From Deltaproteobacteria bacterium HGW-Deltaproteobacteria-2 (GTDB taxonomy: Bacteria > Desulfobacterota > Syntrophia > Syntrophales > Smithellaceae), in contig PHBC01000006.1 in the NCBI GenBank assembly GCA_002840505.1, positions 1 to 64,000 on the forward strand: a stretch of DNA of 64,000 bases. The letters are read 5' to 3'. Positions 26,523 to 36,203 of this stretch are shown here, piece by piece. Below the pieces are notes generated by a model that was not told the DNA's origin, searched no databases, and saw only the letters and a list, made by a program, of their open reading frames with translations. The position numbers and the translations under genes were made by a program. The stretch's first letter is position 1. The number at the start of each line of letters is the position of its first letter.

Positions 26523-27734
26523 ATGAAGGATATTTATTCGGCTGTAAAAGTGACTGATAATGTTTACTGGGTCGGTGCCATCGATTGGACAATCCGCGAT
26601 TTTCATGGATACACCACGCCGCACGGCAGTACTTATAACGCTTATCTGGTGATGGCGGATGATATTACCTTAATCGATACGGTCAAAGCGCCGTTTATGG
26701 GTGAGATGCTGGCCCGTATTAAATCCGTCGTCGAACCTTCCAAAATAAAATATATCGTTTCCAATCATTCCGAAATGGATCATTCCGGCTGTCTGCCCGA
26801 AGTAATTGATTTAATCAAACCTCAAAAGGTTTTCGCTTCGGCAACTGGCGTAAAAACTTTGAAAGAATTGTTTCATGATGAACATGAAATCATGCCCGTC
26901 AAGGATGGAGAAACTCTCAGCCTTGGCAATATGGACCTGACTTTCATGGAAACACGCATGATTCACTGGCCGGACAGCATGTTTACATATCTGGCCAATG
27001 ATGGACTTTTGTTTTCGCAGGACGCTTTCGGCATGCATCTGGCAACGCTGGAGCGCTTTGCCGATGAAATTCCGGCAGCAACTCTGGAATATGAAGGGGC
27101 GACCTACTACGCCAATATCGTTCTGCCTTATTCGGCAATTGTTCTGAAGGCTTTGGAAAAGGTTGCGGCAGCGGGGCTAAAAATCAAAATTATTGCTCCC
27201 GATCACGGACCGATTTGGCGCAAAGATCTTGGCTGGATAATTGATCTTTATAAAAAATGGGCTTCGCAAAAACCTACGGCCAAAGCGGTTGTGGTTTATG
27301 CGACGATGTGGCATTCCACCGAGAAAATGGCTCGTGCCATCAGCGAGGCTTTGGCGGAGGCGGGCGTGAAGGTAAAACTTCTGTCCATGAATGAAACTCA
27401 CCGCAGTGAAGTAGTTTATGAAGTACTTGACGCCGGTGCGCTGATTGTCGGTTCGCCGACGCTCAACAACAATATTCTGCCGCAGATGGCGGATGTGATG
27501 ACTTATCTGAAGGGATTGAAACCGGCAAATAAGATCGGCGCGGCTTTCGGCTCATACGGATGGAGCGGAGAATCAGTGAAACATTTGGAGACAATACTCA
27601 AGGAAATGAAGGTGAATATTGTTTTTGAATCAATTGCGGTGAAGAACGCTCCCGGAGACGATGTCCTGAAGAAGTGTCATGAGTTGGGGAAAAATATTGC
27701 AGAGGAACTGCTAAAAAGAACGATTACCAATTAA
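26523..27734 (+). CDS. Flavodiiron protein (FprA/ROO type)
   Basis: A 403-residue enzyme reducing oxygen or nitric oxide in the cytoplasm. The N-terminal metallo-beta-lactamase-like domain has diiron ligands in SNHSEMDHSG, HWPDSMFTY, QDAFGMH and APDHGPIW. The C-terminal flavodoxin domain (about 255-400) starts with AVVVYATMWHSTEKMA and includes GSPTLNNNILPQ. AGAGGTG precedes the ATG at 26523, which I preferred to one 48 bases upstream. Rubredoxin, its usual electron donor, is the next gene. Confidence 0.93.
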   Translation: MKDIYSAVKVTDNVYWVGAIDWTIRDFHGYTTPHGSTYNAYLVMADDITLIDTVKAPFMGEMLARIKSVVEPSKIKYIVSNHSEMDHSGCLPEVIDLIKPQKVFASATGVKTLKELFHDEHEIMPVKDGETLSLGNMDLTFMETRMIHWPDSMFTYLANDGLLFSQDAFGMHLATLERFADEIPAATLEYEGATYYANIVLPYSAIVLKALEKVAAAGLKIKIIAPDHGPIWRKDLGWIIDLYKKWASQKPTAKAVVVYATMWHSTEKMARAISEALAEAGVKVKLLSMNETHRSEVVYEVLDAGALIVGSPTLNNNILPQMADVMTYLKGLKPANKIGAAFGSYGWSGESVKHLETILKEMKVNIVFESIAVKNAPGDDVLKKCHELGKNIAEELLKRTITN

Positions 27735-27739
27735 AGAAT

Positions 27740-27800
27740 ACGTGTCATTCTTCCCCCTTTTATAAAGGGGGATTGAGGGGGATTTTTCAAAAATCTTTAA
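27740..27800. repeat. Short intergenic repeat with CCCCC/GGGGG arms
   Basis: CCCCCTTTTATAAAGGGGG followed by ATTGAGGGGGATTTTT. This string type is common as a dispersed intergenic repeat in bacteria; the hairpin may also act as a weak terminator after the flavodiiron gene. Confidence 0.5.
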
Positions 27801-27827
27801 AGCTTAAAAAATATTAAGGAGTGAATG

Positions 27828-27986
27828 ATGGAAAAATATGTTTGCGGTGTATGTGGTTATGTTTACGATCCGGCAAAGGGAGATAATGATGGTGGGATTG
27901 CTCCGGGAACTCCATTTGAAGAATTACCCGATGATTGGACTTGTCCGGTGTGCGGGGCGGCGAAGAGTGAATTCTCTCCGGAATAA
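27828..27986 (+). CDS. Rubredoxin
   Basis: A complete 52-residue rubredoxin with the two iron-binding motifs CGVCGY and CPVCGA, and the aromatic core residues YVYDPAKGD and DWTCP. It carries electrons to the flavodiiron protein encoded just upstream and probably to rubrerythrin downstream. AAGGAG is 6 bases before the second of two adjacent ATGs (27825 and 27828), so 27828 was chosen. Confidence 0.95.
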   Translation: MEKYVCGVCGYVYDPAKGDNDGGIAPGTPFEELPDDWTCPVCGAAKSEFSPE

Positions 27987-27995
27987 CGATTCCAA

Positions 27996-28108
27996 TTTCA
28001 AATCAAAGCGCTACCTTTGTTGGCTTCGTCGTCAGCTTCCTCAACGTATTTTCATATACGCCTGCGGAGCCTCCTCCTTGCCGCCTTGATATCATCTTTG
28101 ATTTGAAA
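27996..28108. repeat. 113-base element bounded by 13-bp inverted repeats
   Basis: TTTCAAATCAAAG (27996-28008) and CTTTGATTTGAAA (28096-28108) are perfect inverted repeats. The inside contains TCAACGTATTTTCATATACG and a run of CCTCC motifs. It lies between rubredoxin and rubrerythrin and codes for nothing recognisable. It looks like a miniature dispersed element. Confidence 0.55.
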
Positions 28109-28143
28109 CTGGGGGAAAAAAATTTATAATCAAGGATAACAAT

Positions 28144-28641
28144 ATGGATAAAATTCAGGATGCTTTAAATCAGGCGTATACAGGTGAAGCAAAGGCCGCA
28201 CTTAGGCTCAAGGTTTACGCGCAGAAAGCGGAAGATGAAGGCTACAAGCAAATGGCAAAGCTTTTCCGAGTTATAGCTTTTTCGGAAGAGATTCACGGCG
28301 CGAGAGCTTTGAGGGTGCTTAAGGAAATAAAAAGCACGGAAGAGAATCTGGCCGCCAGCTTCGAATCGGAAAAACAGGTTGCCGAAGTTGCTTATGACAA
28401 GTTTGTCAAACTGGCGGAGGAAGAGGGCAATAAGGAGGCTGTGCTGCATTTCAGCCAGAGCAAGGATGTGGAGGAAACTCACGCCAAGCTTTATAAAGAG
28501 GCAATGTCGCACTACATGGAAGAAAGGGAAACGACTTACTACGTCTGTAAAGTATGCGGCTATGTCGCCGACGGCGTTCTGCCTGATGAATGTCCCGTTT
28601 GCGGCGCGAAGGCGAAGATGTTTGTGTCCTTTGATAAATAG
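28144..28641 (+). CDS. Rubrerythrin
   Basis: A 165-residue peroxidase. The N-terminal four-helix diiron domain carries the repeated Glu and His ligands (TGEAKAALRL, FSEEIHGARAL, EEGNKEAVLHF, DVEETHAKLY). The C-terminal rubredoxin-like domain has CKVCGYVADGVLPDECPVCG. It reduces hydrogen peroxide with electrons from rubredoxin, completing an oxygen-defence set with its two neighbours. Confidence 0.94.
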   Translation: MDKIQDALNQAYTGEAKAALRLKVYAQKAEDEGYKQMAKLFRVIAFSEEIHGARALRVLKEIKSTEENLAASFESEKQVAEVAYDKFVKLAEEEGNKEAVLHFSQSKDVEETHAKLYKEAMSHYMEERETTYYVCKVCGYVADGVLPDECPVCGAKAKMFVSFDK

Positions 28642-28666
28642 AAATTATGATCAACGCCCAATAAAG

Positions 28667-28790
28667 TAAAATACTGGATTATCCGGTCAAGCCGGATAAT
28701 GACACCATTTTTGTCATGCCGTTGCAGAACGGCATCCAGAAAAAAGAAAACTGGATTCCCGCCTACGCGGGAATGACACGATATAAATAG
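28667..28790. repeat. Cluster of dispersed palindromic repeats
   Basis: Contains ATCCGGTCAAGCCGGAT, TGCCGTTGCAGAACGGCA and TTCCCGCCTACGCGGGAA, separated by GTCAT and TGGATT strings. Related units occur at 43805-43990. Confidence 0.65.
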
Positions 28791-28823
28791 AGATTTGATT
28801 TAGGATTGGCAGTAGGTGAAAAT

Positions 28824-29690
28824 ATGCGCATTCGTTACAGGGTAATAATTGCTTTATTGCTTTTGAGTTTTTTATTGCCCGTCAGTGCAATTTGCGAAGA
28901 AAAACCTCTCGAGAAGCCGCCAGGTAAGCCTTTGTGGGAATTAGGTGTAGGTTTGGGGCTGCTCCAGATGCCAGATTACCGGGGCTCGGATGAAAACAGG
29001 CTGTATCTGCTGCCCTATCCTTATCTCGTTTATCGCGGCGACTTTTTAAAAGTAGACGAACAGCGCATAACCGGACAGATTTTTAAAACAGATCGGATTT
29101 TGCTGGATTTTAGCGGCTTTGGCGCTGTGCCGGTAAAGAGTTCCGATAACTCCGCCCGCAACGGAATGGAGGATTTGGATGCAACTTTTGAATTAGGACC
29201 GGCCTTAAAGATTAAACTTTGGGAAAGCAAAGAAGATAAGTTTAAATTAAGTTTGTCCTTGCCGGTGCGAGCTTTTTTTTCCACTGATTTTTCTTCCGTG
29301 CGTCGCGAGGGGTGGGTATTCAGTCCGCGAATTAATTTTGTAAAAGATGATTTAATCCCCGAAACCGGTTTAAATCTGGGAATATCCGTAGGTCCCATGT
29401 TTGCCGATAGCGGTTATCATGCATATTACTACACCGTGGAACCGGCTTACGCGACACCAGCGCGTCCCGCGTATTCGGCCGGTGGCGGATACAGCGGTTC
29501 AACGCTCACCGTTGGTTTGGGTAAATCTTATAAACAATTCAATTTTAATGCCTTTGTCAGCACTGATTTTCTTCAGGGAGCGTCTTTTGAAGACAGTCCT
29601 TTGGTAAAAAGGGAAACTTCCATCATGAGCGGTGTCAGTGTTTCCTGGGTTTTCTTCAAATCGGCAAAAACTGTTAATGTGGAAAAGTGA
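28824..29690 (+). CDS. MipA/OmpV-family outer-membrane protein
   Basis: About 288 residues. A signal peptide (to about residue 23, ending SAICEE) precedes a beta-barrel with alternating strands. WELGVGLGLLQMPDYRGSDE and LPYPYLVYRGDFLK are family signatures, and the C-terminus ends in a strand SGVSVSWVFF. MipA-type proteins are outer-membrane scaffolds or porins. The ATG at 28824 has AGGTGA upstream; a TTG 18 bases earlier was rejected. Confidence 0.83.
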   Translation: MRIRYRVIIALLLLSFLLPVSAICEEKPLEKPPGKPLWELGVGLGLLQMPDYRGSDENRLYLLPYPYLVYRGDFLKVDEQRITGQIFKTDRILLDFSGFGAVPVKSSDNSARNGMEDLDATFELGPALKIKLWESKEDKFKLSLSLPVRAFFSTDFSSVRREGWVFSPRINFVKDDLIPETGLNLGISVGPMFADSGYHAYYYTVEPAYATPARPAYSAGGGYSGSTLTVGLGKSYKQFNFNAFVSTDFLQGASFEDSPLVKRETSIMSGVSVSWVFFKSAKTVNVEK

Positions 29691-29695
29691 AAAGA

Positions 29696-29745
29696 AAAAA
29701 AGTGAATGGTGAAGAGTGAATAGTGAAGAGTGAAGAGTGAATTGA
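29696..29745. repeat. Tandem GTGAA(G/T)-type repeat
   Basis: Successive near-copies of GTGAATGGTGAAGA and GTGAATAGTGAAGA before the next gene. A related string occurs at 50210-50285. Confidence 0.6.
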
Positions 29746-29761
29746 AATTAGAGGTAGGGTA

Positions 29762-30172
29762 ATGATAGTTATAATAACAAGGTGGTTAATCATAACGGTG
29801 GCAATTCTGCTTGCTTCGCAATTTGTTCCGGGCATCAAAGTTGATTCTCTTTCAACGGCGGTTATTGCCGCCTGTGTTTTGGGTCTGATCAATGTTTTTA
29901 TCAGACCGGTTGTAGTTCTTCTGACTCTGCCTTTGAGCATTCTGACGCTGGGATTGTTTTATTTTTTCATCAACGCTTTTTTGCTGAAACTGGTTGCTTA
30001 TTTTGTGTCGGGATTTGAAGTATCCAGTTTTTTCGCTGCATTTTTCGGTTCACTGATCATCAGTGTGGTCAATTGGCTGGCCAATTCCTTTATCATCACT
30101 CATAAAATAGATAAGCCGGATGATCCTGACTATATTGACTTGAAAAAAGGGGACGACGGCAAATGGCGGTAG
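29762..30172 (+). CDS. Small membrane protein of the PF04020 (phage-holin-like) family
   Basis: A 136-residue protein with four predicted membrane helices (about 7-23, 32-55, 58-80 and 88-112). [20 protein letters not shown] is the family core. Despite the holin label in databases, these are common bacterial housekeeping membrane proteins of unknown function. The last 10 bases overlap the start of mutS, so translation is coupled. Confidence 0.8.
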   Translation: MIVIITRWLIITVAILLASQFVPGIKVDSLSTAVIAACVLGLINVFIRPVVVLLTLPLSILTLGLFYFFINAFLLKLVAYFVSGFEVSSFFAAFFGSLIISVVNWLANSFIITHKIDKPDDPDYIDLKKGDDGKWR

Positions 30173-32820
30173 ACGCGACACTCGATTTAACTCCGGCGAT
30201 GAAGCAGTACGTAAAAATCAAGGAAAATCATCCCGATTGTATTTTGCTTTATCGTATGGGTGATTTCTACGAAATGTTTTTTGAAGACGCGGTGACTGCC
30301 GCGCCTGTTCTGGAAATCACTCTTACCTCGCGCAATAAAGGCAAAGAAGACAGCGTGCCGCTTTGCGGCTTTCCCTACCATGCCGCTTCCGCCTATATTA
30401 CCAAACTTGTGGAAAAGGGCTTCAAGGTGGCGATATGCGAGCAGGTTGAAGACCCGAAAAAAGCAAAGGGAATTGTTAAAAGAGAAGTAATCCGGGTTAT
30501 CACTCCCGGGCTTGTTCTGGATGAAGAAAATCTTTCTGCGGGTGAAAATAATTATCTGGCCTGCTTGTGTGCACACAAGGATACACTGGGTCTGGCTTTT
30601 CTGGATATTTCCACGGGAGAATTCCAAATCAGCGAATTTACCGACCGCGAATTTTTCTTCACCGCTATCGCCGGGTTGGATTTTAAGGAATTAATTCTTC
30701 CGCGTGATTTCCCTGATAAGATTTTGTTAAAAACGCTGGAGACGCAAATGCCCGAGCTCCGGATTAATTATCTGGAGGATGATTGTTTTCAAACCGCGAT
30801 GGTTCAGAATACTCTGAATCAGATTTTCCCCGCCGAAGTTTTGATGAGTTCCAGAATAAAAGAATATCCGGCTGCAATGATCGCATCCGGCGCGATTTTA
30901 AGCTACGTCAACCAGACGCAAAAAATCAATCCTCAGCATATAAGCGAAATCAAATGGTACTCTACGGAAAATTTTCTCCTGCTGGATGATACCGCCCGCC
31001 GTAATCTTGAGCTGTTCGCGACAATTCAGGACAACTCTAAAGCAGGCTCTCTTTTTTCACTTTTTAATGAAACGCTGACGCCGATGGGAACCCGCCGCCT
31101 GCGCTGGTGGATGAACTATCCGCTGGTGGATACAGAAAGAATCAAAACAAGGTTGGCTGCAGTTGCCGAACTCAAGGACGATCACAGCCTGCGGGCAAAT
31201 CTGCGTAAAATATTATCACGCATTTATGACATGGAAAGGCTGGCCGGCAGGGTTTCTTTACGGGTGGCTAATCCCCGCGATTTGGTCGCACTGAAAGTTT
31301 CTCTTATGGCGATACCTGAGCTCAAAGCAATGCTTAGGGATTGCACCTCTCCTGCGATTGCTGCGATCCGTTCCCGGTTTACGGAAATGTCCGCGGTCGT
31401 TGAGTTGATTTCGCGGGCGATTATTGACGATCCGCCGCCCAAAACTCAGGATGGCGGTTTTATTGCTATCGGTTATGATGAAGAACTGGACAAATTGAGA
31501 TTTATAAGCCGCGACGGTAAAAAATGGATAGCCGGCCTGGAAGCCGAGGAGCGGAAGAAAACAGGAATCAACTCTCTGAAGATCGGTTTCAATAACGTTT
31601 TCGGCTACTATATCGAAGTGACCAAAGCCAATGCCACACTGGTTCCAGATTCCTACATCAGAAAACAGACGCTGGTTAACGCCGAGCGTTATATCAATCA
31701 GGAGTTGAAGGAATTTGAGCAAACTGTTCTTAATGCGGAAGAAAAAATCAGGGAAAGAGAACAGGAACTGTTTATTGCCCTGCGCGACAGTCTTGACCAG
31801 TATATCGCCGACATTCAAAATAATTCATCTCTCGTTGCCGAGCTTGATGCTTTGTCCGCTCTGTCCGAAGTTGCCGAAAAACATCATTACACTTGTCCGG
31901 AAATAAATGAAGACGATACCATCGATATAAAAGATGGACGCCACCCTGTCGTGGAGGTGGCATTGACCAAAGAAGGCTTTGTACCGAACGATTGTTTGAT
32001 GGATTTACAAAGCAATAAACTGCTTGTTATTACCGGCCCGAACATGGCGGGCAAATCCACTTACATCAGGCAGGTGGCTTTGATTGTTCTTCTGGCACAA
32101 ATGGGAAGTTTCGTGCCGGCGGCCAGGGCTAAAATAGGTATTGTTGATAAAATATTCACCCGCATCGGTGCGTCCGACAGTTTGATTAAAGGTCAGAGCA
32201 CCTTCATGGTGGAGATGACGGAAACAGCCGAAATTTTAAAAAATGCGACATCACGTTCTTTGGTTATAATTGATGAAGTGGGACGCGGCACTTCCACTTT
32301 TGATGGATTGAGCATTGCCTGGGCGGTTGCCGAATACATACATGATTTTCAAGGAAGGGGCGTTCGATCGCTTTTTGCCACTCACTATCATCAATTGACG
32401 GATCTGACGGTAACAAAATCAGGGGCAAAAAATTATAATATCGCGGTTAAGGAATGGGGAGAAAAAATAATTTTCCTGCGCAAGATCATGGAGGGTGGAA
32501 CCAGCCGCAGTTACGGCATCGAAGTGGCGCGCATTGCCGGCGTGCCCAAAGAAGTAATTGCCCGAGCCAAAGAAATATTGCGCAATCTGGAAAAAGGAGA
32601 ATTTGACGAAATCGGCATGCCCCGCATAGTCCGGGGAACCCGCGAAGGTAAAAATGCAAGTCCCCAGTTGAATCTTTTTGCGAGAAAAGAAAGCGCGATT
32701 GCGCGGGAAAATAAAAATGAAGAGATTGTTACTGAACTTAAAACTCTTGATATTCATTCCATGTCGCCGCTGGAAGCACTCAATAAATTGAACGAGCTGA
32801 AAAATAAAATATCTGATTAA
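30163..32820 (+). CDS. mutS: DNA mismatch repair protein MutS
   Basis: An 885-residue MutS of usual length. The mismatch-reading Phe-x-Glu is in [13 protein letters not shown]. The ATPase has Walker [47 protein letters not shown] and [10 protein letters not shown]. The C-terminus ends with a short dimerisation helix. It recognises mispairs and recruits MutL. It overlaps the upstream small membrane protein gene. Confidence 0.97.
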   Translation: MAVDATLDLTPAMKQYVKIKENHPDCILLYRMGDFYEMFFEDAVTAAPVLEITLTSRNKGKEDSVPLCGFPYHAASAYITKLVEKGFKVAICEQVEDPKKAKGIVKREVIRVITPGLVLDEENLSAGENNYLACLCAHKDTLGLAFLDISTGEFQISEFTDREFFFTAIAGLDFKELILPRDFPDKILLKTLETQMPELRINYLEDDCFQTAMVQNTLNQIFPAEVLMSSRIKEYPAAMIASGAILSYVNQTQKINPQHISEIKWYSTENFLLLDDTARRNLELFATIQDNSKAGSLFSLFNETLTPMGTRRLRWWMNYPLVDTERIKTRLAAVAELKDDHSLRANLRKILSRIYDMERLAGRVSLRVANPRDLVALKVSLMAIPELKAMLRDCTSPAIAAIRSRFTEMSAVVELISRAIIDDPPPKTQDGGFIAIGYDEELDKLRFISRDGKKWIAGLEAEERKKTGINSLKIGFNNVFGYYIEVTKANATLVPDSYIRKQTLVNAERYINQELKEFEQTVLNAEEKIREREQELFIALRDSLDQYIADIQNNSSLVAELDALSALSEVAEKHHYTCPEINEDDTIDIKDGRHPVVEVALTKEGFVPNDCLMDLQSNKLLVITGPNMAGKSTYIRQVALIVLLAQMGSFVPAARAKIGIVDKIFTRIGASDSLIKGQSTFMVEMTETAEILKNATSRSLVIIDEVGRGTSTFDGLSIAWAVAEYIHDFQGRGVRSLFATHYHQLTDLTVTKSGAKNYNIAVKEWGEKIIFLRKIMEGGTSRSYGIEVARIAGVPKEVIARAKEILRNLEKGEFDEIGMPRIVRGTREGKNASPQLNLFARKESAIARENKNEEIVTELKTLDIHSMSPLEALNKLNELKNKISD

Positions 32821-32939
32821 TACAGATATTTTATTTTTCAATATCATTCTTCATCTCGACCGGCAATCCGGTCAAACATATAAGGATTAATTATGAGAAT
32901 AAGATAACTTCCAACATTATTCAAAGAGGAGGGCTGATC

Positions 32940-33590
32940 ATGTTTAAGAAAACATTTTTAACAGGCACTGTAGTGTTAATTATAGTTTCATTTATTACAG
33001 CATTATGGGCAGCGGAATTATCACCCATCAAACTGCCGCCGCCGAATCTGAAGAGTGGTAAATCGTTGATGCAAGCTCTGCAGGCTAGAAAATCATCGAG
33101 GGATTTCAGTACAAGAAAACTGCCGGTAGAAGTTCTTTCCAATCTGCTCTGGGCTGCCAATGGAATTAACAGGCAGGAATCAGGGAAAAGAACCGCTCCT
33201 TCCGCTGTAAATTGGCAGGAAGTTGATATTTATGTTGCCATGGCCGACGGCCTCTATCTTTATAATGCCAAGGAACACACATTAAAACCGGTTATCAAAA
33301 ACGATATCCGGGAGCTGACGGGCAAGCAGGCTTTTGTAAAAGAAGCGCCTGTAAATTTAATATATGTCGCCGATTATACCAGAATGGGCAAAGCTAACGC
33401 AGAAGAAAGAAATTTCTACTCGGCCGCAGATACCGGGTTTATTGCGCAGAATGTTTATTTATACTGTGCCTCAGAGGGGCTGGCAACGGTCATCAGAGGT
33501 TCGATCGATAGAGATGTTCTGGCAAAAGCTATGCGGCTTAGTGATAATCAAAAGATTATTATGTCGCAGACTGTAGGCTATCCGGAATAA
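32940..33590 (+). CDS. Exported SagB-type nitroreductase
   Basis: A 216-residue flavoprotein of the nitroreductase superfamily. The N-terminal signal peptide ends near ALWAAE, so it should act outside the cytoplasm. QARKSSRDFSTRKLPVEVLS and LLWAANGINR form the FMN-binding start, and AADTGFIAQNVYLYCASEGL with VGYPE form the C-terminal signature. AGAGGAGGG lies before the ATG. Substrate unknown; export of an FMN enzyme without an obvious Tat RR motif is unusual. Confidence 0.78.
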   Translation: MFKKTFLTGTVVLIIVSFITALWAAELSPIKLPPPNLKSGKSLMQALQARKSSRDFSTRKLPVEVLSNLLWAANGINRQESGKRTAPSAVNWQEVDIYVAMADGLYLYNAKEHTLKPVIKNDIRELTGKQAFVKEAPVNLIYVADYTRMGKANAEERNFYSAADTGFIAQNVYLYCASEGLATVIRGSIDRDVLAKAMRLSDNQKIIMSQTVGYPE

Positions 33591-33787
33591 TCAGGATAAG
33601 TTAATGCGGTTTAAATCCGCGTAAATATTTGCTTGTAATGATAATGAATATTGGTTAATAAATATGCACATTTTGCTCGATTTATAATACAGGGCATAAC
33701 AAATAACAGAAACTTTTTTTGCTATATTTACTTATGCAGGAATGGCAGCCGTAACTCGTGAATTTTTCTGCAAAAAAGGAGGATAAA

Positions 33788-34726
33788 ATGGGAGAAGAAA
33801 ATAGTGATTATACTAAAAACTTCGTTGATTTAAGACGGCACATGTGGATGGAGGGTGTGGAAGTAGAGTTGCGGCGTCTTATTTGGCAAATTGCCGTTGT
33901 TGGTAAATATATCTCTGCAAAGATTCATGAGTCCAACAGAAAACTTGCCGGATTCAAGAATGTTTATGGTGACGAGCAACTGGCGCTGGATCGTATTTCC
34001 GATGACATATTAAAAAGTCAGTTAAAATTTTCCGGGTTCGTGCGGGAATACGCTTCGGAAGAATTGGAAGATATAGTTAAGATCGGCACCGGCAAAGAAA
34101 AGTACATTGTAACGGCCGATCCGCTTGATGGTTCATCGCTCGTCGATACCAATCTGGCTATCGGAACAATTATCGGCATTCATAAAGAGTCCATACTGGA
34201 TTCCGGCAGAAGAACAATGGTAGCCGCGCTTTATATTACGTATGGTCCGCTGATTACGATGATCTATTCGGCAGGGAAGGGTACACATGAATTTGTTCTC
34301 GATCGTGAAGGCGAGTATGTTTTGTCTCAGGAGAATATCAGGCTGAAGGAGAAGGGCTCAATTTTTTCACCGGGTGGATTGCGCCGTGATTGGATACCGG
34401 AGCATCTTAAATTTGTCGAACAATTGGAAAAGGATGGTTACAAATTACGTTACAGTGGTGGTTTTGTTCCCGACATTAATCAAATCCTGATAAAAAAAGG
34501 TGGCATATTTACTTATCCCGCTCTAAAAAAATCTCCACAGGGGAAATTACGCTTGCTGTTTGAATTACAGCCCATGGCTTTTATTGTAGAACAAGCCGGA
34601 GGTCTTGCGACAGACGGTAATCAAGATATTTTATCTTTAAAAGTAGAAAATGTTAATCAGCTCTCGCCGATTTACATTGGCAGTGTGACGGAAGTACAAA
34701 TGGCGAAAAAAATGTTATCAGCATAA
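33788..34726 (+). CDS. fbp: Fructose-1,6-bisphosphatase, class I
   Basis: A 312-residue enzyme. DPLDGSSLVDTNLAIGTI is the metal-binding signature, FELQPMAFIVEQAGGLATDG is the C-terminal motif, and YSGGFVPDINQIL is the substrate region. It removes the 1-phosphate of fructose bisphosphate in gluconeogenesis. AAGGAGG precedes the ATG at 33788, which was preferred to a GTG 30 bases upstream. It is followed 21 bases later by the aldolase gene, making a gluconeogenic pair. Confidence 0.93.
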   Translation: MGEENSDYTKNFVDLRRHMWMEGVEVELRRLIWQIAVVGKYISAKIHESNRKLAGFKNVYGDEQLALDRISDDILKSQLKFSGFVREYASEELEDIVKIGTGKEKYIVTADPLDGSSLVDTNLAIGTIIGIHKESILDSGRRTMVAALYITYGPLITMIYSAGKGTHEFVLDREGEYVLSQENIRLKEKGSIFSPGGLRRDWIPEHLKFVEQLEKDGYKLRYSGGFVPDINQILIKKGGIFTYPALKKSPQGKLRLLFELQPMAFIVEQAGGLATDGNQDILSLKVENVNQLSPIYIGSVTEVQMAKKMLSA

Positions 34727-34747
34727 TACACATTATAAGGAGTATTT

Positions 34748-36142
34748 ATGATTTACAAAGACAAGAATCAGTTACAAAATGGGTGTGCTAAGATAATTGA
34801 ACTGGATGGCAATGATGTCCGCATTCTGGATGAAAATAGACTTCAAAGTGAACTCATTGATGATTTGATTTACACAGCGGTATTCAGTCCTGATCAGGCG
34901 ACTCAGGAGGCTTCTCGCTGGCTGATACGGCGCGCGGGCGCGGCTTTGGGAATTATTTCTGCTTCGATTCAATCTGTTTATGAGGCAATGGGACGAGGAG
35001 AACTGAAAGGCTTCACGGTTCCGGCGATTAACATTCGGGGAATAACGTACGATACGGCTCAGGCTGTTTTTCGCGCAATAATTAAAGGTCAGGTAGGTCC
35101 GGTTATTTTCGAGATTGCCCGTTCCGAGATAGGTTATACGTCGCAAAAGCCTCTTGAATATACTTGCGCTGTAACCGCTGCCGCGATCAAAACCGGATAT
35201 CACGGCCCGATTTTCCTCCAGGGCGATCACTTCCAAATTAATGCTAAGAAGTTTGCCGCTGATGCCGTTAAAGAAACGCAGGCGGTAAAAAACTTAATTT
35301 GGGAAGCGATTGAAGCCGGATTTTACAATATTGATATAGACACTTCCACCCTGGTGGACCTGGCAAAAGCAACCACCAAAGAGCAGCAAAAGACAAACTA
35401 CAGCCTAGCGGCGGAGCTTACCACTATGATACGCGATTTAGAGCCTGAAGGAATTACTGTATCCGTAGGCGGTGAAATCGGCGAGGTCGGCGGTAAAAAC
35501 AGCACGGTTGAAGAACTCCAGGCTTTTATGGAAGGGTATCTGGAAGAACTCAAAAAAGGCGGTGAATCGCTTAAAGGAATAAGTAAAATCAGCGTCCAGA
35601 CGGGAACAACGCATGGAGGCGTTCCTCTGGCGGACGGCAGCGTGGCCAAAGTTAAAATTGATTTTGCGGTTTTGGAGAAATTATCCGCGCTGGCGCGTTC
35701 TCAATACGGCCTCGCCGGAGCGGTCCAGCACGGTGCATCTACTCTGCCCAATGAAGCCTTTGATAACTTTCCGGCTATGGGCACAGCTGAAATTCATCTG
35801 GCAACTGGTTTCCAGAACATCATTTACGACAGTCCTAATTTCCCCGGAGATTTAAGAGAAAAACTTTATGAGTACATAAAAAAAGAAATGAAGGACGAAT
35901 GGAAAGAAAAAGATACCGAGGAACAATTTATTTACAAGACGCGTAAGAAAGGATTCGGTCCGTTCAAACTGGACATGTGGAATCTTCCGGCGGAAACGCG
36001 CAAAAAGTTGGGCGCCGAATTAGAAAAACAATTCTCATTCTTATTCGAAAAGCTCAAAGTGAATTCGACACAGGACGTCATTAAAAAATATGTTCGTCCG
36101 ATAGATGTGCAAATAGAGTTGCCTGCTGCCCTGAAGGGCTAA
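34748..36142 (+). CDS. Class II fructose-bisphosphate aldolase (long form)
   Basis: A 464-residue zinc aldolase. The zinc and substrate residues appear in IFLQGDHFQINAKKF, VGGEIGEVGGKNST, ISVQTGTTHGG and LAGAVQHGASTLPNEAFDNF. At about 460 residues it is longer than the 280-350 of FbaA and belongs to the long class II group. Together with the adjacent FBPase it would make hexose phosphate from triose phosphates. Confidence 0.88.
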   Translation: MIYKDKNQLQNGCAKIIELDGNDVRILDENRLQSELIDDLIYTAVFSPDQATQEASRWLIRRAGAALGIISASIQSVYEAMGRGELKGFTVPAINIRGITYDTAQAVFRAIIKGQVGPVIFEIARSEIGYTSQKPLEYTCAVTAAAIKTGYHGPIFLQGDHFQINAKKFAADAVKETQAVKNLIWEAIEAGFYNIDIDTSTLVDLAKATTKEQQKTNYSLAAELTTMIRDLEPEGITVSVGGEIGEVGGKNSTVEELQAFMEGYLEELKKGGESLKGISKISVQTGTTHGGVPLADGSVAKVKIDFAVLEKLSALARSQYGLAGAVQHGASTLPNEAFDNFPAMGTAEIHLATGFQNIIYDSPNFPGDLREKLYEYIKKEMKDEWKEKDTEEQFIYKTRKKGFGPFKLDMWNLPAETRKKLGAELEKQFSFLFEKLKVNSTQDVIKKYVRPIDVQIELPAALKG

Positions 36143-36203
36143 ACTAAATCAACTTTAATGTTACCCGCTAACTGGGTTAAATTGGTTGATGGAATATGAC
36201 TAG

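Noticed and set aside
29762-30172. Prophage holin
   Set aside because: The holin label is a family name; no other phage gene is near and the gene overlaps mutS.
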